The translations under genes and the position numbers were made by a program. From the NCBI RefSeq assembly GCF_000013645.1, contig NC_007952.1, positions 372,001 through 436,000 of the forward strand: a DNA stretch of 64,000 bases, given 5' to 3'. Shown in pieces: positions 8,854 to 17,026 of the stretch (position 1 is its first letter; each line of letters opens with the position of its first letter). The DNA is from Paraburkholderia xenovorans LB400. Lineage in GTDB: Bacteria; Pseudomonadota; Gammaproteobacteria; Burkholderiales; Burkholderiaceae. A model generated the notes under the pieces. It searched no databases. It was not told the origin of the DNA and worked only from the letters and a program-made list of their open reading frames with translations.

Positions 8854-9231
8854 CAGCAATTAGTAACGCACCGGGCGCAAGCATGAAGAATAGGCGCGCT
8901 CGTTCATCAGTCGTTGTGAGAAAAGCCGCTGTCCTTACGGACAGCGGCTTTTCGTTTCTCCCGTAGATCTTCCTGACAGCGGTTCGCGCCACATTGAATC
9001 CCGCCGGGAACCGACTTTGGGTCGCATCTTCAACGGCACATGCGAACGGCGGCTTTGCCACGAAGAGCCGACTCTTGCGGCCCCGGCCGGCGACAGGCGA
9101 ATGAATGACGTTTGGTAACGAGCGTGTTATCGTCGAGCAGGCAATGCCGTATCCACTTCCGGTTGCGCGGATCCGTCTCCAAAGCGTCGAAAGGGGCGGA
9201 ATGCTTAACGACTGTCACCCACGTCAACAAC
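8854..9231. other. Intergenic region, 378 bases
   Basis: No gene seen. It contains the terminator at 8921-8952; the rest should include the promoter of the SDR gene at 9232. Confidence 0.5.
8921..8952 (+). terminator. Rho-independent-type terminator after the small secreted protein gene
   Basis: AAAAGCCGCTGTCC pairs perfectly with GGACAGCGGCTTTT across a TTAC loop (14-bp stem), 67 bases after the stop codon. The descending arm ends in TTTT and is followed by CGTTTCTC. The A-run and T-run make it usable in both directions. Confidence 0.85.
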
Positions 9232-9975
9232 ATGAAAATTGCGTCCCCTGTCGCGCTTGTTACCGGTTCGACTTCTGGCATTGGCGCTGCCATCGCCCGG
9301 CGGCTCTCAAGCGAAGGATTCTCAGTTGTCTTGCATTCGCGCAGTTCGGCAGAAACAGGTCAAGCATTGGCTCGCGAACTCGGTTCAGCTATTTACGTAC
9401 AGGCTGACCTGGCGGACGATGCGGACAGGATACGGCTTATCCGTGAAGCCGTCGCCGCGTGGGGACGACTCGACGTTCTGGTCAACAACGCCGGGATCAG
9501 CCGCGTCATCCCTCATGCAGATCTGGCTGCAGCTACACCAGCGGTGTGGGCGGAACTGCACGAGGTTAACGTGGTGGCTCCGTTTCGTTTGATAGCCGAG
9601 GCGGAACCTGCATTACGTGACGCGGTTCAACGTGTCCGCCCAGGTTGCGTGATCAACATTAGCTCGCATGCAGGTGTTCGGCCAAAGGGCGCGTCAATCC
9701 CTTACGCGGCTACGAAGGCCGCACTAAACCACATGACTCGCTTGCTGGCAGTATCGCTTGCGCCGGATATCCGGGTGAACGCTGTTGCTCCCGGACTGGT
9801 GGATACACCATTGACCGCAGACTGGACGCAGGCACAGGAGCTTTGGAAGACGCGAGCCCCAATGCGGCGGTCAGCTAGTCCGGAAGACATTGCTCAGGCT
9901 GTCATGATGCTGGTGGCCTCAGATTATCTAACTGGAGAAATTCTGTTGTCGGATGGTGGGCTGAATCTCACGTAG
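9232..9975 (+). CDS. Short-chain dehydrogenase/reductase (SDR)
   Basis: A 247-residue classical SDR. The cofactor motif TGSTSGIG is at residues 11-18, NNAG at 85-88, and the catalytic Ser about 144, Tyr158 and Lys162 (YAATK). The start MKIASP is chosen because the cofactor strand then begins at the usual distance; the frame runs 40 codons upstream without homologous-looking sequence. It probably performs an NAD(P)-dependent carbonyl/alcohol reaction. The gene stands alone with no operon partner and the substrate cannot be told. Confidence 0.85.
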   Translation: MKIASPVALVTGSTSGIGAAIARRLSSEGFSVVLHSRSSAETGQALARELGSAIYVQADLADDADRIRLIREAVAAWGRLDVLVNNAGISRVIPHADLAAATPAVWAELHEVNVVAPFRLIAEAEPALRDAVQRVRPGCVINISSHAGVRPKGASIPYAATKAALNHMTRLLAVSLAPDIRVNAVAPGLVDTPLTADWTQAQELWKTRAPMRRSASPEDIAQAVMMLVASDYLTGEILLSDGGLNLT

Positions 9976-10264
9976 TAAGGCGCATCCAAGCTTGGAGCTT
10001 GTGACTTCGGCCAGTAGCGGTCCCTCCACACCGACGCCTGAATCGCTGACAATCGGAGACTGCCGCTGTTATATTTCCAGGTCTTGTCATCGACACTACG
10101 CGAGGTTCGGGCAGTGCACGCCGCCTGCATGAGGCAGTGATCGGGCCAGGAACGGCCGTTCCGCGAGCGACTTGCTCGGGCATCTAAACGTCCCGCTTCG
10201 CTCACTTGAAACTTGCTCGCTGCCCCCTACAGATATGCGAGTGGCGTCCCACCTCCAGTGCCAT

Positions 10265-11428
10265 TCAGTTCAGCCCAGGCGGATTGGAGATCCGCAGTCT
10301 CCATCCACCGTCGCGGCCCTTTTCCATCACCTGCGTAGCAGTGCCGCGCTCTTCATGCTCGCGACCGTCCGGTAGCGTCACGTTCAGGGTCCAGTCGAGC
10401 AGGACAAGGGCTATGTCACCGCTCGTCAGTACACGACGCACTTCGTTACGGATGTGTGGGCGCAGCGCCAGCAACTGGGCGAAGCCGATGCGCAAACCGG
10501 CGGGGCTTTCCTGTACCACCTCGCCATTCGTCATCCGCATCGTGGCCAGATTGCTAAACGTACCGAGCAGCGCATCCAGATCGCCTGCGTTCAGCGCCGC
10601 ATCGAAAGCGACCGGGACCTGCTCGGGCGAGTTGCACACCACTGACTTGCTCTCGATCGCTGCGACGAATCGCGCGATGAGCCGCGCCACCTCGGCGGGC
10701 GCCTCCAGCGGCGACAGGTGTCCCGTTCCGGGCAGGACGTGCATTGCCGCGTGCGGGATGCGAGGCAGCAGTTCCGCCTGCAACGTTGCGACGCGATCCA
10801 CCTGGTCGAGCTCGCCGGAGATGACGATGGTCGGCGCGTCGATTGACGCCGTCGCCGCGCTAATGTCTTCGCGCATGGCCACGTTTGGCCAGCCCGCCTT
10901 AGCCTGCGGTGCGCCCCTGAGGCTGTCTTCGATGACCCGCTCGCGGCGAGCGGCGTCGAGTGGCTTTGCGGTCAGGACGTGATCGATAACGAATTCCACC
11001 GATTCGCGCGTTTGATACGCGCCGGTCAACGTTGCACGTTGCTCGTCGGAAAGGAGCATCGGCGACGGAGGCGACGGCGCGACGAGTACAAGACCTTCGA
11101 GCCCGCGCGGCCGGCGCGAAGCGATAAGTTGAGCAACCTTCCCGCCCATCGAATGACCGACCAGAACGTAACGCCGCAGCCCCAGCGCTTCGATAACGCC
11201 TTCGGCATCGGCGGCAAGATCGGCAATGCGATAGCCGTCGGCGGGCGCCTCGGAATCGCCCCAGCCGCGGTGGTCGGTGGCAATGATTCGATAGCGGTCT
11301 GACAATTCGCCCGCTACCGCGTCCCATGTGCGCGACGAGCCGCCGTAGTAGTGCAGGAACACCAGCGCCAACTCGCCGCTGCCCTGCTGTGTGACGTGAA
11401 TCCGCGTGCCATTCGACCTGATTACCAT
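10265..11428 (-). CDS. Alpha/beta hydrolase fused to a SnoaL-like domain
   Basis: A 387-residue two-domain protein. Residues 1 to about 255 are an alpha/beta hydrolase with the nucleophile elbow GHSMGG (Ser93), an Asp after the sixth strand (ISGELDQVD) and the catalytic His in LPGTGHLSPLE. Residues about 265-385 resemble a SnoaL/NTF2-like fold (AFDAALNAGDLDALLGTFSN). Hydrolases of this class are normally 260-300 residues, so the C-terminal domain is a real fusion. It is divergent from the LysR gene at 11544, its probable regulator. Substrate unknown. Confidence 0.85.
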   Translation of the reverse strand: MVIRSNGTRIHVTQQGSGELALVFLHYYGGSSRTWDAVAGELSDRYRIIATDHRGWGDSEAPADGYRIADLAADAEGVIEALGLRRYVLVGHSMGGKVAQLIASRRPRGLEGLVLVAPSPPSPMLLSDEQRATLTGAYQTRESVEFVIDHVLTAKPLDAARRERVIEDSLRGAPQAKAGWPNVAMREDISAATASIDAPTIVISGELDQVDRVATLQAELLPRIPHAAMHVLPGTGHLSPLEAPAEVARLIARFVAAIESKSVVCNSPEQVPVAFDAALNAGDLDALLGTFSNLATMRMTNGEVVQESPAGLRIGFAQLLALRPHIRNEVRRVLTSGDIALVLLDWTLNVTLPDGREHEERGTATQVMEKGRDGGWRLRISNPPGLN

Positions 11429-11543
11429 TTTCGTGCCCCTTGTGCGTTAGCTGATGCCCGCATAGTAGATTCAAGTCTTCAGTTTGATAATTGCTGGATC
11501 GGTGTGTTCAGTCGATAATCCTGCTATCGAATTGGAGGACAAA

Positions 11544-12485
11544 ATGGATCGGCTCACGAGCCTCGGAGTCTTCGTCGCCGCTGTCGAGGAAGGCAGCTTT
11601 GCCGGGGCGGCGCGCCGCTTCGGGCTATCGGCGGCGATGGCCGGCAAGCACGTGAGCGCCCTCGAGGCCGAACTGAATGCCCGGCTACTCCACCGCACCA
11701 CACGGCGTTTGAGTCTGACCGATACCGGCCAGACATACTACGAACGCAGCAAGCGGATTCTCGAAGCCTTCGACGAAGCGAAGCGGGAAGCGAGCGATTC
11801 GCAAGGCACGGCGCGCGGTGTGCTGCGCATCGCGGCGCCGGTCACGTTCGGCGCAATGCACCTGGGCGAGGTTGTGGCGCGCTACATGGAGGACCATCCG
11901 CATGTCAATGTGGAAGTGCTGCTCGGAGACCGCTACGTCGATCTCATCGATGCCGGCGTTGACGTCGCCATCCGGATCGGAAAACTGGAGGATCCGGGAC
12001 TTGTGACGCGCCGGCTTGCGCCGTGCCGGATGGTCGTGTGTGCGTCTCCCGCCTACCTCAAGCGCCACGGAACGCCGCGCAAGCCGGACGACTTGCTGCG
12101 TGCGCAGCGACTTGCGTTCAGCGAGGCCGTGTCGGCCGGAGACTGGACGTTGCACGACAGGAAAAACCGCGCGCACGTCATCGACGGACCTTGCCGGATG
12201 ACGGCCAACAACACCCAGATGCTGCTCGCCTCCGCTATTGCCGGAGCGGGCATCGTGTACGGTCCGACCTTCGTGTTCGGCGCGCATATCCGGAGCGGCG
12301 AACTCGTAGCGCTGCTGCCGGCCTATCGCGCGGCTGATCTGACGATCCAGGCGGTTTATCCGAGCGCGCGGCGCATACCGCTCAAAGTGCGGCGGTTTGT
12401 CGATTACCTCGCCGAGACATTCGGCGATGAACCGTCTTGGGATCGCAAGGAAATGCCCCAGAAGAGCGGCTGTTCGGGCTGCTAA
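11544..12485 (+). CDS. LysR-family transcriptional regulator
   Basis: A 313-residue LysR of the group that begins MDRLTSLGVFV, common in Burkholderia next to SDR and hydrolase genes. The HTH is in residues 1-60 (FGLSAAMAGKHVSALEAEL) and the effector domain follows from about 90. TTGGAGG lies 9-15 bases before ATG 11544, which excludes the 20-codon longer frame. It is divergent from the hydrolase-SnoaL gene across 115 bases that contain two GATAAT copies 28 bp apart (11486 and 11514). It ends with an unusual CSGC tail. Confidence 0.88.
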   Translation: MDRLTSLGVFVAAVEEGSFAGAARRFGLSAAMAGKHVSALEAELNARLLHRTTRRLSLTDTGQTYYERSKRILEAFDEAKREASDSQGTARGVLRIAAPVTFGAMHLGEVVARYMEDHPHVNVEVLLGDRYVDLIDAGVDVAIRIGKLEDPGLVTRRLAPCRMVVCASPAYLKRHGTPRKPDDLLRAQRLAFSEAVSAGDWTLHDRKNRAHVIDGPCRMTANNTQMLLASAIAGAGIVYGPTFVFGAHIRSGELVALLPAYRAADLTIQAVYPSARRIPLKVRRFVDYLAETFGDEPSWDRKEMPQKSGCSGC

Positions 12486-12708
12486 AGCGGTCGCCGAGGA
12501 GGGGCGCCCTGGTCGCTGGCAGGCTGGACCGGTGTCTGTGGAGTGGGCTTCGTGTTCACCGGCGGCGCGTTTGTTCTCAGGCTGATCGGCGCGATTCGCG
12601 GCACCGAGGTTTGACTGGCGCGAAGAACCGCAATCGGCGCTCGCGACGGTCCTCCTGTGTGCGACGCTCGCGCATCGGATCTCGCCCGCAAGCGACGCGA
12701 CCAGGGGT

Positions 12709-13455
12709 CTATATGAAGCTGACGCCTCCGTTGACAGGAATCGTTTGGCCGGTAATGAACGCATTGCCGACGACCATCAGCACCGCCTGCGCCACCTCGC
12801 TCGCTTCGCCCAGGCGCCCCACGGGCAGTTTGTCCGCAACGTTGGCCGCCTTCAGCGGCCCAGCCATTTCGGTGTCGATCGGCCCCGGTGCCACGGCGTT
12901 GACTGTGATTCCTTCGCGGGCCAGCTTTGCCGCATAGCCGCGCGTCAGTCCCTCGACGCCGGCTTTCGAGGCATTGTAGTGAACCCCAAGCAGCCCCGCG
13001 CCGCGGGCAGCCGCCGACGAGAGGTTGACGATGCGGCCCCAGTGCCTCGCGCGCATGCCGGGCAGCGCAGCCTGCGTGCAGAGAAATGCGGATTTCAGAT
13101 TGACGGCGAGGGTTCGGTCGAACTCCGCTTCCGTGAGATCGTCGATGTCCACGATCGTACCGGTGCCCGCATTGTTCACGAGCACATCGATGAGACCAAG
13201 GTGATTCTCCACCTCACGAAACATCGCTTTGACGTCGTCTGCAACCGATACGTCGGCACGTACCGCGATCGCGCGGCCGCCGGCGCGTTCAATTTCCGCG
13301 ACGACGCCGGCCGCTTCGTTCCCGCGTTGCCGATAGTTGACGGCGACCGATGCGCCGGCGGCGGCCAGCGCGATCGATATGGCGCGTCCGATTCCGCGGG
13401 AGCCGCCGGTCACCAGGGCGACGCGATCATTCAGATTGGGCAAATGTGCGGGCAT
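12709..13455 (-). CDS. Short-chain dehydrogenase/reductase (FabG-like)
   Basis: A 248-residue classical SDR with cofactor motif TGGSRGIG at 16-23, NNAG at 95-98 and the triad Ser146/147, Tyr160, Lys164 (YNASK). The C-terminal ITGQTIPVNGG is typical of 3-oxoacyl-reductase-like enzymes. GGAGTTCC lies upstream of the ATG. It converges with the LysR gene at 11544 and diverges from the phc-like cluster. An NAD(P)-dependent role is secure; the substrate is not visible. Confidence 0.87.
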   Translation of the reverse strand: MPAHLPNLNDRVALVTGGSRGIGRAISIALAAAGASVAVNYRQRGNEAAGVVAEIERAGGRAIAVRADVSVADDVKAMFREVENHLGLIDVLVNNAGTGTIVDIDDLTEAEFDRTLAVNLKSAFLCTQAALPGMRARHWGRIVNLSSAAARGAGLLGVHYNASKAGVEGLTRGYAAKLAREGITVNAVAPGPIDTEMAGPLKAANVADKLPVGRLGEASEVAQAVLMVVGNAFITGQTIPVNGGVSFI

Positions 13456-13680
13456 GATGGAACTCCTTACTCGTGGGTTGGCAGCAGTCTGCTGCTAACG
13501 GCAGTTTCGCCGATGAAATTCGCATGAAACGACAGCATTCATTTTTTATAAGTAGAATGCTGCAATCGCAAACATCCGGATTGTTCCAAACCATCGACGC
13601 TGAACTGGCCGGCCTACTGGCCCGGGTATGGCACCAGATTTCAAACCAACTTGTCGTGGTACTTACCTAGCCGAAATACT

Positions 13681-15087
13681 GTGTATTCCAAAACACAAAT
13701 CGATCCGGTAGTGAGCTTCCGGAACTCGCAGGGCGAGCAGGTGCGGGGCACGATCATCAATCTCCAGCGAAAGTCCCTGGTGATGGAGGTCTATAACCCG
13801 TATTCGATTGTCCAGGTCAGCGAGGTGCTGAGCGACCTGTCGGTCAAGATGGGCACGGAACACGCCTATTCGGGTAAGGCGGTCGTAATCAGTATGGTCA
13901 ATACCGGCCTGACAGCCATTGTCTCGGTAACGCTGATCGCCGAGTGGCTGGAACTGAGCGGCGGCGCGCTGGAAGCCCCCGCGGTGGGGGAAGAAGCCCG
14001 CCGGTTCGTGCAGGACTGGTCCGAGCGTTTCAAGATCCGCCGCGACTACCAGATCGCGGTCAACCAGATCCGGGCTTTTCTGTCGGACATGTCGCGCTGG
14101 GTCGAGCAGGCCGACCTGGTCGACACCATGCCGAAGGAAGGCAAAACCCTGCGCCAGGACTTCTTCCTCGAACTGGCGTCGCCGCTGATGGAAAGGACCA
14201 AGGTCTACTTCGACGAATTCGAAGGCGAGGCGCGGCTGGTCGACGAAGAACTGGCGCCGGCACACCGTGCCTTTGCCCAGGCCGCGCTGCATCCCCTGCT
14301 GCTGCGCTCGCCGTTCGTTTTCCGTACCTTCACGAAGCCGCTCGGCTATGCCGGTGACTACCAGATGGTCAACCAGATGCTCGACGATCCCCGCCAGGGA
14401 CCGAGCACGTATTTCCAGATCGTCAACGCGGCCTTCCTGCAGACGGCCGTGGCACGCGCGCACCGCAACCGCGTCGAACTGCTGGTGGACTACCTGACCC
14501 GGCTGGCCAATGAAGCGCGCGCCGCGCAGCGGCCGTTCCGGGTGCTGAACGTGGGTTGCGGCCCCGCTCAGGAAATCCAGCGCTTCATGCATGAATACGA
14601 CGAACCCGAGTGGCTGACGTTCGAACTGCTCGACTTCAGCCAGGAGACACTGGACTGGACGCGCGACCGCCTGGGGTCCATCGCGCAGAAAACCGGCAGG
14701 CGCATGACCATCAGCTATACACATGATTCGGTCCACCACCTGCTCAAGCGCCGGATGGACGCGGACGCCGCGGACGTCCGCGAATTCGACGCGGTCTATT
14801 GCGCCGGCCTGTTCGACTACCTGTCGGACAAGGTCTGCGCGCGGCTGAACCAGCATTTCGCCAGCCGCACCAGGCGGGGCGGCCGTCTGCTGGTCACCAA
14901 TGTCCATGCCGACAACCCGGAGCGCTTCAGCATGGAGCACGTGCTGGAGTGGTACCTGATCTATCGCAACGAGGCACAGATGGCCGAAATCATGCCGGAC
15001 AGTTGCGGCGAACCGCGCCTGTACACGGACTCGACCGGCGTTAATGTGTTTGCCGAGGCGACGATCGGCCCGCAACAAGTAGCCTGA
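13681..15087 (+). CDS. phcB: PhcB-like SAM-dependent methyltransferase (3-OH fatty acid methyl ester signal synthesis)
   Basis: About 468 residues from GTG 13681; a TTG at 13651 would add 10, and neither has a clear ribosome site. The N-terminal 95 residues look like a small beta-barrel (PilZ-like). A helical middle follows, then a class I methyltransferase with SAM motif VLNVGCGPAQEI near residues 288-299. Ralstonia PhcB, of similar size, methylates 3-hydroxy fatty acids to give the diffusible signal 3-OH PAME or 3-OH MAME. The gene is followed after one base by a membrane histidine kinase and then by response regulators, the phcBSRQ order. The assignment rests on fold and gene order; the signal made here is unknown. 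Confidence 0.8.
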   Translation: MYSKTQIDPVVSFRNSQGEQVRGTIINLQRKSLVMEVYNPYSIVQVSEVLSDLSVKMGTEHAYSGKAVVISMVNTGLTAIVSVTLIAEWLELSGGALEAPAVGEEARRFVQDWSERFKIRRDYQIAVNQIRAFLSDMSRWVEQADLVDTMPKEGKTLRQDFFLELASPLMERTKVYFDEFEGEARLVDEELAPAHRAFAQAALHPLLLRSPFVFRTFTKPLGYAGDYQMVNQMLDDPRQGPSTYFQIVNAAFLQTAVARAHRNRVELLVDYLTRLANEARAAQRPFRVLNVGCGPAQEIQRFMHEYDEPEWLTFELLDFSQETLDWTRDRLGSIAQKTGRRMTISYTHDSVHHLLKRRMDADAADVREFDAVYCAGLFDYLSDKVCARLNQHFASRTRRGGRLLVTNVHADNPERFSMEHVLEWYLIYRNEAQMAEIMPDSCGEPRLYTDSTGVNVFAEATIGPQQVA

Positions 15088-15088
15088 G

Positions 15089-16426
15089 ATGACAACATCC
15101 CTGGCTGGGCTGCATTCGAACTATCGTGAAGAGTTGCGCGACTACCGGTTGCTGTGCAGCAAGGCGGGCGGCCTGACCGTAATCGTGCTGGTGCTGATGG
15201 GCGTGGCGCTGGATTATGTCGTGTATCCGGCCGAGCAGAAGCGCTTTGCTATCGTTCGGGTGCTGACCAGCGCGGCCATCGGCCTGGCTTTGCTCTCGCT
15301 TTGCACGGAAGCAGGCAAACGCCACGTGCAGATCATTACCTTCTTCTGGCTGTTGCTGCCGCAGGCAATGATCTCCTGGATGATTTATGTCACGCAGGGC
15401 GGGGAGTCGCTGTTCTATGCCGGGCTTATGCTGACAATCTTTGCGGTCGGAATCCTGTTTCCCTCGGGCTACTGGCAGACGCTGGCATTCGGCCTGGTTA
15501 CGGTTCTGCTCTACTACGTCGCCTGTGCGGCACATCCGGGCGGCATCCAGAACCCAAGCAAGTTCCAGTTCCAGCTGATCCTGATCTTCTTCTGCGCGCT
15601 GGCCAGTTCCATTTACACCTATTTCAACGAAAAAGGCCGTTTCCAGCTTTTCCGGCTGAAGGACGAGGTGGCGCACAAAAACGACCAGCTCGCCCGCACC
15701 AATGACAACCTCGCGCAGATCAAGGGCCAGTTGCTGCAGCAGGAGAAGATGGCGGCAATCGGTACGTTGTCCGCGGGGCTGCTGCACGAGGTCAACAACC
15801 CGGTGAACTTCTGCCTGATGGCCATCGAAGTAGCGATGGAGGAGCCGCAGGCCAAAGACAGCCCGTCACTGCAGGAGTGCCTGACGGATGTCAAGCAGGG
15901 CATGCTTCGCATCCAGCATATCGTGTCGGACCTGAAAACCTTTGCCTACCGCAAGCCCGGCGCGACGGCAGACGACGTGCCGTTCCTGTTCGAGAAGGCG
16001 CTTGACGCGTCGATCCGGCTGAGCGCACACGAGCTGCGCGGCGTGAACGTCACGCGCGAGCTGCCCGGCGACACGCTCGTGCTGGGCGACGAAGCCGCCA
16101 TCATCGGCGTGCTCATCAATCTGTTCTCGAATGCCGCTCTGGCCATGCACAAAGCCGGCACCGTATCGCCGCAGGTCCGTATCACGGCGCAATGGCGCGA
16201 CGACCGGCTGCACGTGAACGTGCGCGACAACGGCCCGGGGATCGCCGCCGAGAATCTGGCGCGGGTGTTCGAACCATTCTTTACTACCCGCGACGTCGGC
16301 CAGGGCCTTGGCCTCGGTCTGTCCATCAGCTATGCAGTGGTCGAGCGGCACGGCGGCACACTGTTTGCGGAAAGCCAGCTGGGCGAGTGGACCGCATTCA
16401 ATTTTGACCTGCCGCGTGTCGAGTAA
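15089..16426 (+). CDS. phcS: PhcS-like membrane sensor histidine kinase
   Basis: A 445-residue inner-membrane kinase. Six hydrophobic helices (about 27-46, 57-72, 81-101, 107-124, 128-147, 160-178) form the sensor. A short coiled linker (about 185-220) precedes the H-box AGLLHEVNNP with phospho-acceptor His233. The ATPase part has N348 (NLFSNAA), DNGPGI (380-385) and GLGLGLS. In Ralstonia, PhcS senses the methyl ester made by PhcB. It starts one base after the methyltransferase stop, so the two are translated together. All catalytic motifs look intact. Confidence 0.85.
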   Translation: MTTSLAGLHSNYREELRDYRLLCSKAGGLTVIVLVLMGVALDYVVYPAEQKRFAIVRVLTSAAIGLALLSLCTEAGKRHVQIITFFWLLLPQAMISWMIYVTQGGESLFYAGLMLTIFAVGILFPSGYWQTLAFGLVTVLLYYVACAAHPGGIQNPSKFQFQLILIFFCALASSIYTYFNEKGRFQLFRLKDEVAHKNDQLARTNDNLAQIKGQLLQQEKMAAIGTLSAGLLHEVNNPVNFCLMAIEVAMEEPQAKDSPSLQECLTDVKQGMLRIQHIVSDLKTFAYRKPGATADDVPFLFEKALDASIRLSAHELRGVNVTRELPGDTLVLGDEAAIIGVLINLFSNAALAMHKAGTVSPQVRITAQWRDDRLHVNVRDNGPGIAAENLARVFEPFFTTRDVGQGLGLGLSISYAVVERHGGTLFAESQLGEWTAFNFDLPRVE

Positions 16427-16433
16427 TGTCGAG

Positions 16434-16838
16434 ATGAGAGAGACCCAGCAAGCCCGGCACACTGTCGTCTATGTCGATGATGAGGAGTTGGCCCGCAAGT
16501 ACTTTGCCCGCGCGGCCGGCAGCGACTTTGAGGTGCTGCTCGCCGACGGCGCGGACGAGGCCATGACCATCCTGCGCCGCGAAGGTCCGCGGGTGGCGAT
16601 CCTCGTGACCGACTTCCGCATGCCGGGCCGGCACGGCGGCGACCTGTTGCGGCAGGTCTCGCAGGAGTATCCGCATATCGTGCGGATCCTGGTGACAGCC
16701 TACGCGGACAAAAACGCGCTGCTGGAAGCCGTCAATTCCGGCGAGGTGTTTCAAATCCTGGAGAAACCGCTAGGCGTCGGCAGGGTCCGTGAGGTGCTGG
16801 CATCGGCGGCCACGGCCCCCGTCTTGCGCCCGAAGTGA
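16434..16838 (+). CDS. phcR: PhcR-like response regulator, receiver domain only
   Basis: A 134-residue single-domain receiver with acidic pair D15-D16, phospho-acceptor D60 (VTDFRMPG), T88 and K111. ATG 16434 lies 7 bases after the kinase stop. In Ralstonia, PhcR is a receiver fused to a kinase-like C-terminal half. Here the protein stops right after the receiver, and the following 190 bases hold, in another frame, the tail of a kinase ATPase domain. This is best read as PhcR that lost its output half. It may still act as a phosphate relay or sink. Confidence 0.8.
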   Translation: MRETQQARHTVVYVDDEELARKYFARAAGSDFEVLLADGADEAMTILRREGPRVAILVTDFRMPGRHGGDLLRQVSQEYPHIVRILVTAYADKNALLEAVNSGEVFQILEKPLGVGRVREVLASAATAPVLRPK

Positions 16839-17026
16839 TGCAGCGCTTGCCGGCCGCCCCGGTTATCACGCACGCCGGCGTCAGCGGCTTCGGCATGATT
16901 TTCTGCAACCGCGTCACGCAGTTCTTTCGCGGGAGTATCAGGATCGCATCCGCGTCCGGCGCCGGCATGACCGTGACGCCGGAATTCCCAAATTTCAAGG
17001 ATCGAACGCACAGGAGTTACCAATGA
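16835..17026 (+). pseudogene. Remnant of a histidine-kinase ATPase domain (lost C-terminal half of PhcR)
   Basis: The 63-codon frame from GTG 16835 contains, at about 16874-16996, GVSGFGMIFCNRV, then FRGSIRIASASGAG and TVTPEFPNF. This is the G2 box and the final strands of a histidine-kinase catalytic domain. The H-box, N-box and DxGxG box are missing. It is out of frame with the receiver gene that ends at 16838. The simplest reading is a deletion with frameshift inside an ancestral receiver-kinase gene. The fragment might be translated by coupling but could not bind ATP. Confidence 0.7.

Noticed and set aside
12486..12708. A short hydrophobic frame on the plus strand (about 12523-12615) and a Pro/Thr-rich frame on the minus strand
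   Set aside because: Either could be a membrane-protein tail or a remnant, but both lack a start signal and I cannot match a family.
13663..15078. A 471-codon open frame antisense to the PhcB-like gene
   Set aside because: The plus strand carries a clear SAM-methyltransferase with coupled downstream genes.
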